NCBI RefSeq assembly: GCF_014672835.1
Contig: NZ_CP060244.1
Span: 1,033,001-1,097,000 of the forward strand
Direction: 5' to 3'
DNA length: 64,000 nucleotides
Source: Entomobacter blattae
GTDB taxonomy: Bacteria > Pseudomonadota > Alphaproteobacteria > Acetobacterales > Acetobacteraceae
Shown here: positions 45,329 to 56,500 of the stretch, piece by piece
Layout of the letters: every line of letters starts with the position of its first letter
Numbering within the stretch: the stretch's first letter is position 1
Notes under the pieces: generated by a model
The model's input: only the letters and a program-made list of their open reading frames with translations
Told to the model about the DNA's origin: nothing
Databases searched by the model: none
Position numbers and translations under genes: made by a program

Positions 45329-45802
45329 TTAGCCTAAAAGGTCGGCTGTTTGGGCTTGTAGAATGGTGAGAGCATCCTGGGGGGAAAGGCTGGCTAATAA
45401 CCCCCGATGGCCGGCATTGATATAGATGGTGGGGTGATAGAGGGCCTCTTGTGCCAAAAGGGTGGGCACAGCCCGTTTTTGTCCAAAGGGGCTTATACCC
45501 CCTACATGATAGCCTGTGCTCCGCTCAGCTGCTGGTATACTCATCATCTTGGCGGTCTTGCCCTGCACGGCATGTGCCAGTTTTTTCATGCTGATTTGCT
45601 TGTCTGAGGGAATAATAACGCAATAAGGCTTACCGTCTATTTCAGTCATCAGGGTTTTTAAAACACAGTCTGGTGGCAGGTTAAGGGCTTCGGCAGCCTG
45701 CACACCTCTTTGGTCGGCCTCTGGGTTGTAGGCGTACTCATGAAGGGCAAAAACAATGCCTGAGCGCTTAAGGATAAGGGTAGCGGGGGTTGTTTTGGCC
45801 AT
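45329..45802 (-). CDS. ybaK: Cys-tRNA(Pro)/Cys-tRNA(Cys) deacylase
   Basis: YbaK/EbsC-family editing enzyme that hydrolyses cysteine mis-attached to tRNA-Pro. I choose the ATG at 45802 (157 residues) because MAKTTPATLILKRSGIVFAL is the normal family start. A GTG start at 45835 would overlap the purF end by 11 bases. Motifs include ALNLPPDCVLKTLMTEIDG with the substrate-site Lys, KLAHAVQGKTAKMMS and GYHVGGISPFGQKR, which is diagnostic for the family. The distal position behind purF suggests co-transcription. Confidence 0.9.
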   Translation of the reverse strand: MAKTTPATLILKRSGIVFALHEYAYNPEADQRGVQAAEALNLPPDCVLKTLMTEIDGKPYCVIIPSDKQISMKKLAHAVQGKTAKMMSIPAAERSTGYHVGGISPFGQKRAVPTLLAQEALYHPTIYINAGHRGLLASLSPQDALTILQAQTADLLG

Positions 45803-45824
45803 AAGAGAAAAATGAGGTGCGGCG

Positions 45825-47357
45825 TTAAAGGCCACTCACCTGTTTCAGAAAAGGGGCAGAAAGGGGCAGCTGGCTTTGGCGGCTTTCCTCTTCCTTATCT
45901 ACAAGGGGAAGAGAATAGTAGCCTGTAAAACAGGCATCGCAATAGCGCATATTCTCTATGTCCCTGCCATGCTCTCCGAGGGCACGATAGAGACCATCCA
46001 GAGAAATAAAGGCAAGGCTATCTACCCCGAGCAACTTTGCCATTTCTTCAACCGTGTGGTTGGCAGCCAGTAATTTACTACGCTCTGGGGTATCGATTCC
46101 GTAGAAACAGGAATGGGTTGTTGGCGGCGAGGAAATACGCATATGTACTTCTGTAGCCCCCGCAGCCCGGACCATTTCGACAATCTTGCGAGAGGTGGTC
46201 CCTCGAACGATAGAATCATCTACCAGAATAACACGCTTGCCATTGAGCACATTCTTGTTGGTTGAATGTTTAAGCTTAACCCCCAGATGGCGAATCTGGT
46301 CTGTGGGTTCAATAAAGGTGCGCCCTATATAATGGTTTCGGATAATACCCAGTTCAAACGGAATACCACTTTCTGTAGAATATCCCATAGCGGAAGGCAC
46401 ACCTGAATCTGGCACGGGAACTACGACATCGGCCTCTATGGCGCTTTCACGGGCTAATTCCTGGCCAATCAACTTGCGGGCGTTATAAACCGAGCGCCCA
46501 TCCACCAGGGAATCGGGACGGGCAAAATAGATATACTCAAAAATACAAAACCTGCGCTGTTTCTCAGAAAAAGGCATCAGGGAGCGTACGCCTGCATCGT
46601 TAATAATAACAATCTCCCCAGGTTCAATATCCCGTACAAACTCGGCCCCGACAATATCAAGAGCACAGGTTTCACTAGCCAGTACCCAGGCGGGGGTACT
46701 ATGGGGGGAGGCATTTTCAATCTTTCCCAGCACAAGGGGGCGTACCCCGTTGGGGTCTCGGGCTCCAATCAGGGCTTCTTTAGAAAGGGCCGTAATAGAA
46801 TAGGCACCTTCAACCTGTTTGAGGGCATCAATCAGGCGATCCACCACGTTGGCGTAGAGGGAGACGGCAATCAGGTGGATCAGGGCTTCAGTATCTGTGG
46901 TCGACTGAAAAATACAGCCACGCCTTACTAAGGCCTTGCGCAGAGTTTCGGCATTGGTCAAATTGCCATTATGGGCTACTGCAAAACCGCCAAACTCAAA
47001 ATCGGCATAGAGAGGTTGAATGTTTCTTACCAGGGTGGCCCCTGTTGTTGCATAGCGGTTATGGCCAATGGCCATATGACCCGGCAGGCCAGCCATAATG
47101 CGGGTGTCGTTAAAAACATCGCTGACCAGGCCAAGCCCCTTGTGGGCAGAAAAGGCTTTGCCATCGTAAGCGACAATGCCTGTGGCTTCCTGGCCACGAT
47201 GTTGGAGAGCATGCAGGCCAAGGGCAGTAAGGGCTGCAGCATCTGTCGCATTCCAGACTCCGAAAACACCACACTCTTCTTGCTGTTTTTCTTCGTCATA
47301 CCAGGGGGTGGGGGCATCGTTTCCAGAAATAGACCCAGAATGGGACGAGATAGGCAT
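45825..47357 (-). CDS. purF: Amidophosphoribosyltransferase
   Basis: First committed enzyme of purine synthesis, converting PRPP and glutamine to phosphoribosylamine. About 510 residues; I take the ATG at 47357 (a TTG lies one codon earlier), with AAGGAG 12 bases upstream. A propeptide of about 27-30 residues precedes ECGVFGVWN, whose Cys becomes the N-terminal nucleophile. GHNRYATTG belongs to the glutaminase site, and VILVDDSIVRGTTSRKIVEM is the PRPP loop. The C-terminal MRYCDACFTGYYSLPL carries cysteines of the Bacillus-type [4Fe-4S] cluster. cvpA lies just upstream, the classical cvpA-purF order. Confidence 0.96.
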   Translation of the reverse strand: MPISSHSGSISGNDAPTPWYDEEKQQEECGVFGVWNATDAAALTALGLHALQHRGQEATGIVAYDGKAFSAHKGLGLVSDVFNDTRIMAGLPGHMAIGHNRYATTGATLVRNIQPLYADFEFGGFAVAHNGNLTNAETLRKALVRRGCIFQSTTDTEALIHLIAVSLYANVVDRLIDALKQVEGAYSITALSKEALIGARDPNGVRPLVLGKIENASPHSTPAWVLASETCALDIVGAEFVRDIEPGEIVIINDAGVRSLMPFSEKQRRFCIFEYIYFARPDSLVDGRSVYNARKLIGQELARESAIEADVVVPVPDSGVPSAMGYSTESGIPFELGIIRNHYIGRTFIEPTDQIRHLGVKLKHSTNKNVLNGKRVILVDDSIVRGTTSRKIVEMVRAAGATEVHMRISSPPTTHSCFYGIDTPERSKLLAANHTVEEMAKLLGVDSLAFISLDGLYRALGEHGRDIENMRYCDACFTGYYSLPLVDKEEESRQSQLPLSAPFLKQVSGL

Positions 47358-47564
47358 CAAGGCTGCTCACTCCTTAGGTAAAATATCACCCGATGAGGGG
47401 TGGGTATTATGCTCCAGTATTACTGCCATATATGTGGTGTTACGTAAAACTGCAAGAGGTTAAAGTGAAGGGGGTTGTACCCCTTTTGGTGTTCCATTCT
47501 GAGTTTGGCATTCCATTTTAGGCTTCTTTTTGATCCCTTTTTAGCCATGTTCTTGAGCCCCTTC

Positions 47565-48152
47565 CTACCCGCCTTCCTGGTTTCCCCTTTCCTGGTTTCC
47601 CTCTGGGGCAGGGGTTTGGCCAGAAAGGCCAGAGGGGAGAAGGGTCTGCCCTGTTGGGAGGTAGTGTAGAGCATGAGCTCCATATTTTTCAAGTAAAAGG
47701 GCATAAGGCTGCACATAAGCATTGCTGACACTACCCTGGGTTAGGAGGCTCCAGTTTTCCTGCGAGATAAAGCCGCTTGCCACCAGATAGAAGATACAAA
47801 CCACCAGAAACCCTTTGGCTGCGCCAATGACAGCGCCTAGAATATGATTAAAGAACCCTCCGAAGAGAGGAAGAAGGACTCGACTGGCCAACAGAGAAGC
47901 GCTGAGGGAGAAGACAATCAACAGGCCAACAAAGGCTACCGTCCAACTGATAACGGAAAGGGTATCTCCTTTGGTTTTCACCAGGCTTTCTACGGCGGGA
48001 AGAATGGCCGGGCTGAGCTGGCCTGCAAAAAAGAAGGCCCCTATCCAGCATAAAATGCCAAAGGCTTCCCGAATGAACCCACGCAAAAGGCCATAAAGGG
48101 CAGCAACGCTTATGAGGATCAGGGTGATGCCGTCAATCCAGTTCATGGGCAT
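47565..48152 (-). CDS. cvpA: CvpA family inner-membrane protein
   Basis: A 195-residue protein with four hydrophobic helices: MNWIDGITLILISVAALYGL, then FGILCWIGAFFFAGQ, ISWTVAFVGLLIVFSLSASL and LGAVIGAAKGFLVVCIFYLV. It has the CvpA hallmark start DxxxxxxxxxxxxxGLxRGF, here reading GLLRGFIREAFG. The tail is Pro/Gln/Gly-rich (GNQERGNQEGG), low complexity and variable. The family is linked to colicin V production in E. coli and to envelope stress; its molecular role is unclear. It lies 200 bases upstream of purF. Its first 12 codons and 39 upstream bases are duplicated 300 bases away. Confidence 0.9.
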   Translation of the reverse strand: MPMNWIDGITLILISVAALYGLLRGFIREAFGILCWIGAFFFAGQLSPAILPAVESLVKTKGDTLSVISWTVAFVGLLIVFSLSASLLASRVLLPLFGGFFNHILGAVIGAAKGFLVVCIFYLVASGFISQENWSLLTQGSVSNAYVQPYALLLEKYGAHALHYLPTGQTLLPSGLSGQTPAPEGNQERGNQEGG

Positions 48153-48491
48153 GGATCCTTTAGGGAGAGAGGGCCCGAAGAGGGGCTAAGGGCAGATGTC
48201 TCATGGGGGTGTATTATCGGGTGTATTATTCGGTATTTTATCATGGAGGCGTAGTATATGGAGTGTATTATTACGAATCTTTGTTTTTTGTAGTGCCCTT
48301 TTTTTATTCTGACAAGACTAGGCCATCAAGACTAGGCCATCAAGACTAGGCCATGGCCAGAAGCCTTCAGAAACCTTGAGAGGGTGATGGGTGGAAGAGG
48401 GGGCCTCTCTTTTGAAGATCAGGGTGATGCCGTCAATCCAGTTCATGGGCATGGGTCTTTTAGGGAGAGAGGGCCCGAAGAGGGGCTAAGG
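48117..48491. repeat. 75-bp direct duplication of the cvpA 5' end, offset exactly 300 bp
   Basis: 48117-48191 (first codons of cvpA plus upstream) recurs at 48417-48491 with two mismatches. Only the left copy is attached to a complete cvpA gene. Between the copies is a 14-bp repeat (CAAGACTAGGCCAT, three times, 48313-48354). Confidence 0.85.
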
Positions 48492-48519
48492 AAGCGACGG
48501 TAACCGCCTAGCTCTGTGG

Positions 48520-49060
48520 TTGATGGTGTTATACGCAACTGAATCGTCCAAGACTGTGCCAGAATGCCTTACGACATTGCATAAAGGGCTAGCCGAATTA
48601 TTGACAATGCGCGAGAAAGCAGGTAGAGTGACAGCTCGCGCCGCTCGGCGTCAAGGTCTTGTACCAGCCGTTGTGTATGGCGATAAACAAGCCTCAACCC
48701 TTATTGCCTTGGATCCACACCTGGTTATGCGCGAATTAAGCCGCCCTGGTTGGCGCTCACGCTTGTTTGATATTCAGGGGGAAAATGGCTCCTTCGGCCG
48801 TGGCCTTATGTGCGATATCCAGCTTCATCCGGTTGGGGATTATCCCCTACATATGGATTTTCAACGCCTTGCTGCAGGCCAGTATATCCGCGTGGAAATT
48901 CAGATTATTATTGTGGGTGAAGAAAAAGCACCAGGAATTAAACGGGGTGGCTTTCTGGTCGAATTTGGCATCTCCCCCCATCTCCAGCACTCTCCTTCTT
49001 TTACCTTACGGGGGAGGGAAAGACGCCTGCTTGAAATCGCCTGGGCTTTGGCAAGCTAAT
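48520..49060 (+). pseudogene. rplY: In-frame fusion of ribosomal protein L25 (TL5/CTC type) to an LptB fragment
   Basis: The 179-codon open frame is a mosaic. About residues 30-148 are a bL25 protein of CTC type: [60 protein letters not shown] and [11 protein letters not shown]. Directly after GGFLV it switches to EFGIS, HLQHSP and [15 protein letters not shown], the signature-motif region of the LPS-export ATPase LptB, and stops at TAA. The LptB signature is damaged (RGRERR instead of SGGERR). No stable L25 C-terminal domain is left. It is probably not functional, although the frame is open. Confidence 0.7.
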
Positions 49061-49320
<260 letters not shown>

Positions 49321-49977
49321 TGCCTCGTCATTTTACAATAGGAACAAACTGCCGATCTTTGCTAATATGCAGCTCAATTTTGCGGCTGGCACGTTGAACA
49401 TCTCGTTTATAGCTGCAATGTCCTTACTAGTACTGGCTGTGCCAGAAATTGGTATCAGAAATTAGTATGCGTAAGGCGGTTAGAGCAACGCTTCCTATTG
49501 GGCTGTTTGGTTCCTAACGCTGTAGAGAATCTGGCTCTCGCCATACAATGCAGCAAATTATATCTTCAATAAGACCAATATTGGGGGTCTCAAGCTTATA
49601 CGGGACAAGAATTGTACAGGAACGGGTTTTACTGGAGGGTTTTCCTGAACACGAGTTTTCCAAACGGTATAGGGTTGATCTTGGCGAACATGGCCCGAGT
49701 GCAATTTTGTGCATAGAGGTGTATCGGGGGCCAACCTTAAGGCGTAATGCCGTATTTTCCTGCATCAGCCTTGTTTCTTTCGCCAATTTTGCAACTTTTT
49801 GCATTAGTTTTGCAACCTCTAGGGTCCATTGAATCACAAAGCCCATTGAACCACAAAATAGGGTTTTGAAAAAACTAAAATAGGATTTTGAAAAAACTCT
49901 TGAGCGATTTCTCGATAAGAGAGTCCTCGATAATAATAGCCTTATTTTTCAAGGTGAGAGGTTTGGGTTTAGCAAGG
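49321..49977. other. Unassigned stretch after the gene mosaic
   Basis: The minus strand near 49330-49410 could read RDVQRASRKIELHISKDRQF, which looks protein-like but is not assigned. A 94-codon plus-strand frame at 49548 has no recognisable family. No repeats of note. Confidence 0.4.
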
Positions 49978-50385
49978 TTAGGGGAGTTTGGTGCTGTGGG
50001 TTTTGAGTTGGCCAGGAATTTTGCGGGTGGTTATTTTTTTGTTCAGGCTAACCAGTAAGCCTCCTAAGGTTTCTCGCCTTTTAAGTTCTTTCCAGATTTT
50101 TTCTGGGTCTATGCCCGCATTTTGCCAGATGAGAAAAAGCTGCTCAAGAAAGGCAGCGCTTTCTTTTTTAAGCCGGGCGTGGTCTTCAGCGACAAAAGCC
50201 ACAATAGAAGCCGTACAGTGCTTGGCGGCAGCCGGTGGGGCATGTGAGGATCTTTGCTTGTGGTAATGCCCCAGGAGGTTAAAAGCCTCTTTCGCGGTTA
50301 AAACTTTCCCGCTCATGGGGGCTTGTTGGCTCTTGGGCTGCTTGCTGCCAGCTTTGGGGGAATGGGAGGAAGGAGGCTGGGTCAT
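49978..50385 (-). CDS. Small hypothetical protein coupled to the Na/Pi cotransporter
   Basis: A 135-residue basic protein without membrane segments. Its ATG overlaps the stop of the transporter gene by four bases (ATGA), so the two are translationally coupled. The middle (KESAAFLEQLFLIWQNAGID, then PEKIWKELKRRE) resembles the last helices of phosphoribosyl-ATP pyrophosphatase (HisE/MazG fold). The acidic metal-binding residues that define that fold are not evident, so catalytic function is doubtful. Both ends are Lys/Ser/Pro-rich and look disordered. Coupling suggests a role with the transporter, but this is inference. Confidence 0.6.
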   Translation of the reverse strand: MTQPPSSHSPKAGSKQPKSQQAPMSGKVLTAKEAFNLLGHYHKQRSSHAPPAAAKHCTASIVAFVAEDHARLKKESAAFLEQLFLIWQNAGIDPEKIWKELKRRETLGGLLVSLNKKITTRKIPGQLKTHSTKLP

Positions 50386-52319
50386 GGTTTTGGAGGCGTC
50401 TGCAAGCGCGTTGGCGGGTTTTTGGGGGTATCGAGAGCTGTGAAAAGGGCTGGTTCTGCGTTTTCTTGGTGGTGGGGGCCTTTCAGGGGGGTGGCAGTGG
50501 CATAGGAGGTGCCCTCTTCTGCCAAATCGTCTTCTGTCATAGTGTCCTTTGGGAAGTCGTCTTTTGATAAGTTCTCCTCAAAATCCTGTAACTTCAAGGA
50601 TTCTGTCTCTTCTTGGGTGAGGTCATCGGCTTGAGAAGCCTCATCCTCTGGCGTGGCGGTGGTATAGTCTGGCTGGAGTTTGCTGGGCAGTAAGGCCCCC
50701 TGGCGTTCCAGAACAGGGTAGGCAGCCGCTGCAATAATATGGGTATTTACCCTTTTAAGGTCTCGCAGGAGCTCTAAAAGATAGGGCCCGACAGTTTGGG
50801 TCGTTTTATCGCCGGCACGCAATTTACGATAATAAGAGGCCGTGGAGCTGGCTTCAATATTACGAAAAATATTTTTCTGCTCGACCAGATTACGGGCAAC
50901 GGCTTCATCCTCACTCATGAGCAAGGTGCTGGAAACTTGCAGGTTTTTATACATCTGCCGCACCATGGTCATCAGGGGTTTAAGCATTTCAGGGGGGAAG
51001 GCGATGCGTTGCTTGGCCATTTTTTGAATAGCGGGAATAACATTGCGGTCGAGCACGTTGCCAGCATTATTGATTTGGGTACAAAAGGACAGGATTTGCT
51101 CTACCCGAAACATTTCCTCTTCATTCATTCCGTCAGTATCGATTGAGGTGACATAATTGCGAATAGCTGTATTAAGCTTGTCGAGGGTGTTTTCCACCCG
51201 CCGTGCTGCACCGGCAAGCTGGGGTTCTTTTTCCTCCAGGGCCTTTCTGACACTTAAAATCATGGTATCAAGGTTATCGCACAGGCGCAGCGCTTCACGT
51301 ACGGCATTGCCCACCGCTATGGAAGGGGCTTCACTTAACACGCTGGGGTTAAGATAGCGGGGGGCAGAGGGGTCTTCTACCTTTTCTCTTTGGGGTTTGG
51401 GCAGAAGCCACGCCAAAAAGCGTGCATAAAGCGGAAGGATGGGCAACATTATTGCAGCCAAGACCATGTTAAACAAGGTATGAAAGTCTGCAATGGCGCG
51501 TGAAGTGTTAGGGACAAGCTGTAGGAACCAGGTGGCAATGGGATTAATAAACACCAAGACCAGCAAGGCCCCTGCACAACGATTGAGCAGGTTGCCAACG
51601 GGCAGGCGGCGGGCTTCTGGGCTTACGGCACCGCCTTCAATCACGGGGTTAACCGAGGTGCCAATATTGGCACCCAGCACCATAACAAATGCCTCCTGGG
51701 GGGAAATAACTCCATGGGTTGCAAAAGAGGTAACAAGCAACACCATGGCCACAGAAGAATGCATGGCCCAGGTGATAATGGCCCCAATGACCAGCTCCAT
51801 AAGAGGAAGGGCCGAAAAGGTTTCCAGCATCTGATGCAGATGGGGATTGTTGGTGTAGGGTTTAAGCAGCTCCAGGAACTGATGAAGAGAGATGAGGATC
51901 AGACCCAGGCCAATAAAGGCACGCCCAGAATCGCGGATGCTGTTGCTGCCTTTCCGAAAAAGAATGACCCCGAGCAGGACAAATAACGGGGCGATACTGG
52001 ACACATCGAAGGAAAGGACCTGCACAATCAAGGTGGTGCCGACATTGGCCCCCAGCATGACTGCCAGGGCGGGTACAAGTTGTACGGCCCCCCGGGCGGC
52101 AAAACCGGTGATCATCAACCCCGTGGCTGTGGAGGACTGAAGTAGCGCTGTAATGCCCAGCCCGGTTAGAAAGGCCTGCCCGCGGTTGCGCAAGGCATGA
52201 GCCAGAAACTGGTTTAGGTGAGCCCCACAGGCCCTTTGTACTCCAGTCTGCACCATATGTACGCCCCACAGGAGCAGGGCAACACTGCCAGCCAGATCGA
52301 TAAAGGCGATGATTCCCAC
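50382..52319 (-). CDS. Na/Pi cotransporter family protein with PhoU-like domain
   Basis: A 645-residue inner-membrane protein. Residues 1-310 contain the duplicated Na/Pi-cotransporter module with ITALLQSSTATGLMITGFA (QSSTAT signature) and, in the second half, WAMHSSVAMVLLVTSFA. Each is followed by a GANIGT/GANVGT loop (MLGANVGTTLIVQ, VLGANIGTSVNPV). About residues 340-560 form a helical PhoU-like regulatory domain. A long acidic Asp/Glu/Thr tail ends the protein. Family members take up phosphate with sodium or act in phosphate homeostasis. The tail is unusually long. Confidence 0.88.
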   Translation of the reverse strand: MGIIAFIDLAGSVALLLWGVHMVQTGVQRACGAHLNQFLAHALRNRGQAFLTGLGITALLQSSTATGLMITGFAARGAVQLVPALAVMLGANVGTTLIVQVLSFDVSSIAPLFVLLGVILFRKGSNSIRDSGRAFIGLGLILISLHQFLELLKPYTNNPHLHQMLETFSALPLMELVIGAIITWAMHSSVAMVLLVTSFATHGVISPQEAFVMVLGANIGTSVNPVIEGGAVSPEARRLPVGNLLNRCAGALLVLVFINPIATWFLQLVPNTSRAIADFHTLFNMVLAAIMLPILPLYARFLAWLLPKPQREKVEDPSAPRYLNPSVLSEAPSIAVGNAVREALRLCDNLDTMILSVRKALEEKEPQLAGAARRVENTLDKLNTAIRNYVTSIDTDGMNEEEMFRVEQILSFCTQINNAGNVLDRNVIPAIQKMAKQRIAFPPEMLKPLMTMVRQMYKNLQVSSTLLMSEDEAVARNLVEQKNIFRNIEASSTASYYRKLRAGDKTTQTVGPYLLELLRDLKRVNTHIIAAAAYPVLERQGALLPSKLQPDYTTATPEDEASQADDLTQEETESLKLQDFEENLSKDDFPKDTMTEDDLAEEGTSYATATPLKGPHHQENAEPALFTALDTPKNPPTRLQTPPKP

Positions 52320-53578
52320 CAGATACTGCTCCTTCAGGTTTGGGGCTTGGTATGGAAGCCCTTGTAGAGACGATAATTGACGATTTTTCCTATTGGCTCT
52401 GCATTGGCATTAAGGAATAGCCTAAATGCTGTAAAGCATTAAAATGCCTAAACTGTGCCAGTTTTTAAAAAACCATGCAGAAAGGGCGGAAAAAATGGGC
52501 AAAAGACCAAAAAAGAAGGCTAGCTTAACCCTAAAATATTAGAGTTTTTTTGGAAATTACAAGGGTTGGACAGATGTTGCAACGCCGCTTTAGCGATAGG
52601 GTAATCCCTTTCCTTAAAAAACTTTCCATAAGATTTTTCTTTACAGACCAAGGGGAGGATAGACCTAGAGGAGGACAGACCAAGGGGAGGGCAAATGCTG
52701 AGCGATTTTTTTAAGGTACATTCAGCCCATTTTACGGTCAGGAGAATGGGATGGTTAGGAGATTAGGACGGCCCAGAAGATTGAGACGGCTAGGCGATTG
52801 AGACGGTCGGGTAATTTTAGGAGGGTCATGAGGTAGAAGGGGTGATACGTCATGGGCAGCCAACCATATTTTAGGGTACCCCTAACACTTTAGCCTACCC
52901 CCTATCAGAAAGGAGTAGGCCTGTTAACCCGTATAGACTGGTTAATCTGTGCTGCACCCGTTTTTCTTGTTTCGTCTGTCATCATGCCCGTCAGATTTAT
53001 TCTTATATCATAACAAAATGAGAGAAGGCAACTGTTTATTAGTTTATTCGTCTATTTGCCCACGGCTTCTCCTCACCCACTGCTGTAGAAAACAATCTAC
53101 CATTTCTGTGGATAAGTTTGTGGATCAGAAGTTAACATCAACCCTAAAATAGAGTGGTGTCGTAAAATATTTTTATGGAATGAGTGTTTTATGGAGCGAA
53201 TGCGAAGGCCGCTTTGCGCTCTTTAGGAGAAATAAAGGCCAGTGGCTCTATCGCAGTTGGATCTTGATCTTTTTCTGCTTTGACTTTTCCATAGACGCTC
53301 GCCATTTTTTGGGCAATTTCAATAGAATGGTGTCAACATCTTTTCATAGGTTCCCACAGGGATGGGATAGGAAATAATGGGCCCCCGATAATATCTCGGT
53401 GCTGGTTACAGACTTTCTTAAAGGAGGTGGCCCTGGCTTTGGTCTCTTCCACCCCTTTTTACCCCTTTTTGGAAGAGATGTTGCTGAACTTCTCTTCCAA
53501 ATTGTTGGTTACGAGTGCAATTTTGTATGTAATCCTCTTAAAAACCCATGATCTCAAAAACTCATGAAATGGGCTGGG
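52320..53578. other. 1.26-kb non-coding stretch between Na/Pi transporter and metH
   Basis: About 20-bp repeats (GACCAAGGGGAGGATAGACC-like) occur at 52645-52695, and about 17-bp AGACGGCTAGGCGATTG-like repeats at 52750-52815. The minus strand around 53190-53460 gives protein-like blocks (IAQKMASVYGKVKAEKDQDP, IGGPLFPIPSLWEP) broken by a stop, probably another gene remnant that I cannot assign. Confidence 0.45.
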
Positions 53579-56500
53579 CTAGATAATGAAATATTTGGCC
53601 TTGGGGTTAAAGATCACCAGGGCCGAGGTGGATTGTTCAGGGTGAAGCTGGAAGCCTTCTGTGAGGGAGATGCCGATTTTTTCAGCCTCCAGCAATTTCA
53701 AAATGGGTTCCTGATCTGCCAGGTTGGGGCAAGCGGGATACCCAAAGGAATAACGAGATCCGCGATACCCTTGGGCCAGCAATTTATCGATCTCGCGGGC
53801 ATCCTCGCCCGAAAAGCCCAACTCGGCACGGATCCGTTTATGGGTATATTCGGCCATGGCTTCCGCCATTTCCACAGAAAGCCCATGGAGATAAAGATAG
53901 TCCTGATAGCGATCGGTGGTAAAAAACTCCTGGGCTTTCTGGCTGGCTTCAGCCCCAACCGTTACCACCTGAAAGGCGACTACGTCGCGCTCGTTATCAT
54001 CTACATCTCTAACGAAATCGGCAATACATTCACCATTCTGGCGGCTTTGGCGGGGCAAGGTAAAGCGGGTGATCTCGGTGGTGCCATCCTCTTCAAAAAT
54101 AATCAGATCGTTATTTTCGCCGGCGGCTTTCCAATAACCATAGGCGGCTTGGGGATGGAGGAAGGATTCGGAAAGGTCCAATGTATGTTTCAATACCGGG
54201 CGTAATTCTGTTTTGGCCCAATCCATAAATTCTTCCAAGGTACGCCCCTGTTTGCGAAATCCCCATTGAAATTGAAAAAGAGAGCGCTCGTTAATAAAGG
54301 GGAGTAAGGCACGGCTAGAAGCCGATAGATGTTTAACCCCCCAGAAAGGAGGTGCGGGTATGGCATATCCCTCTTCCAAGGTGCGCCTGCGGGCTTGGGC
54401 TTCTTCGCGTGGGAGCACGGTAGGGGCTATAGGCTCTGCGCGCTTGTCGCGCTCAGAGGCAGAGCGCAGGTTGCTGCGGGACTGTGTTGCAGAAAGGTAG
54501 CTATCAAACGAGCCTTCGGTAATATGGTTCATCAGGGTCAGGCCATCAAAAGCATCGCGTGCATAGGCCACCTTGCCCGTACTTTCTGCATTGGGGCTAT
54601 AGGCTTTGGTGCAGTCTTCTTCCACATAACGCCGTGTTAGGGCTGCTCCACCCAGCAACACGGGAATATCAATTTGCTGGCGGCGGAGTTCTTCAAGGTT
54701 TTCCCTCATGATAACGGTGGATTTAACCAGCAAGCCAGACATGCCCAGGGCATCGGCCTTTTCTGCATTCAGGGCTTCAATCATTGTGGCAATGGGAACC
54801 TTAATCCCCAGGTTAACCACCCGATAACCATTGTTGGTGAGGATAATATCCACCAGGTTTTTGCCAATATCATGCACATCGCCCTTAACTGTTGCGAGCA
54901 CAATTGTCCCTTTCTGTGAGCTCTCTTGACGTTCCATGAATGGCTCTAGAAAGGCTACGGCGGCCTTCATGGTTTCAGCAGATTGAAGCACAAAAGGAAG
55001 CTGCATTTTGCCAGACCCAAATAATTCTCCTACTTCCTTCATGCCATCGAGTAGGATGGTGTTGATAATCTCAAGGGGGGAGTAGGTTTGCAGGGCTTCC
55101 GTAAGGTCATCCTCAAGGCCTGGTTTGCGGCCCTTAACAATGCGTTCCTTGAGCTTTTCTTCCACGGTAGTGGCCGTGGAGGCCTTGACCACATCGGTGG
55201 CTTTACGCTCGGCAAAGAGTTCCAGCAGCTTTTGGAGGGGGTCATAACCTTCGCTGCGACGATCAAAAATCAGGTCTCGGGCAATCTGGATTTCTTCTTG
55301 AGCCAGCTCATGAAGAGGGCGGATTTTGGAGACGTGAACAATGGCTGCCGTCATCCCAGCTTTCAGGGCCTCATCAAGGAAGACAGAGTTCACCAGGGCA
55401 CGGGCGGCAGGGTTTAGCCCAAACGAAATGTTTGATAGCCCCAAGACAATCTGGACATCGGGAAATTTGTCCCGGATCAGGCGAATCCCCTCCAGGGTCC
55501 AGACCCCCAGTTTACGGTCTTCCTCTACCCCGGTGGCGATGGTAAAGGTCAGCGGGTCTATCAGCAAGTCAGATTGGGGCAGGCCGTGGCGTGTGCAGGC
55601 AAATTCAATCAGTCGGTTGGCAATGCGGAGCTTATCGGTGGGGGTTTTGGCCATGCCCTCTTCATCAATGGTCAGGGCGACCACGGCAGCCCCAAACTGG
55701 CGGGCGAGACGCATCCGGTCTGCGGCGTGCTGTTCGCCATCCTCAAAGTGAATGGAGTTGATAATGGCCTTTCCCCCGTAAAGCTTAAGGGCGGCCTCTA
55801 GCACTGGGGTTTCCGTGGAATCAATCACCAGTGGGGCATCAACCGAGGTGCTGAAACGCTGGATGACCGCACTCATCTCTGCAATCTCATCTCGCCCGAC
55901 ATAGGCGGTGCAGATATCCAGTGCGTTGGAGCCTTCCTCCATTTGCTCGCGGCCCATAAGCAGGCAGTTGTCCCAGTCGTGCTCTTCTTGGTATTGGCGC
56001 CATTTTTTGGAGCCGTTGGCGTTACAGCGCTCCCCAATGGAGAAATAGCTGTTCTCCTGGCGCAGGGGGGTGGGGGTATACAGGCTGCTGACAGAGGGAA
56101 TCCACACCGGTTTACGTTCCAGGGGCGCAGGGCGGTAACGGGTGTTGCCTCCCTTGCGGCGCAACAGGCTATCAAGGGCTTGGATATGCTCAGTTGTGGT
56201 GCCACAGCACCCGCCGATAAGGTTCAGGCCATCTTCTTCTAAGAAGCGGTCTATCCAGCTGACCATTTCCTCCTGGGTTAAGGGGTAATGGGTGTGGCCA
56301 TGATGGAGTTCTGGCAAGCCCGCATTCGGCTGAAGCGAGATCATCCCCGGCCAGTTCTGGGCCAGCCAGCGGACATGTTCTGCCATTTCCTGGGGCCCTG
56401 TGGCACAGTTCATGCCCATTAAGGGCACATCAAGGGCGTGGCAAACGGTTGCTGCTGCGGCAATATCGGTTCCAGCCAGCAAGGTGCCGGTGGTTTCTAC

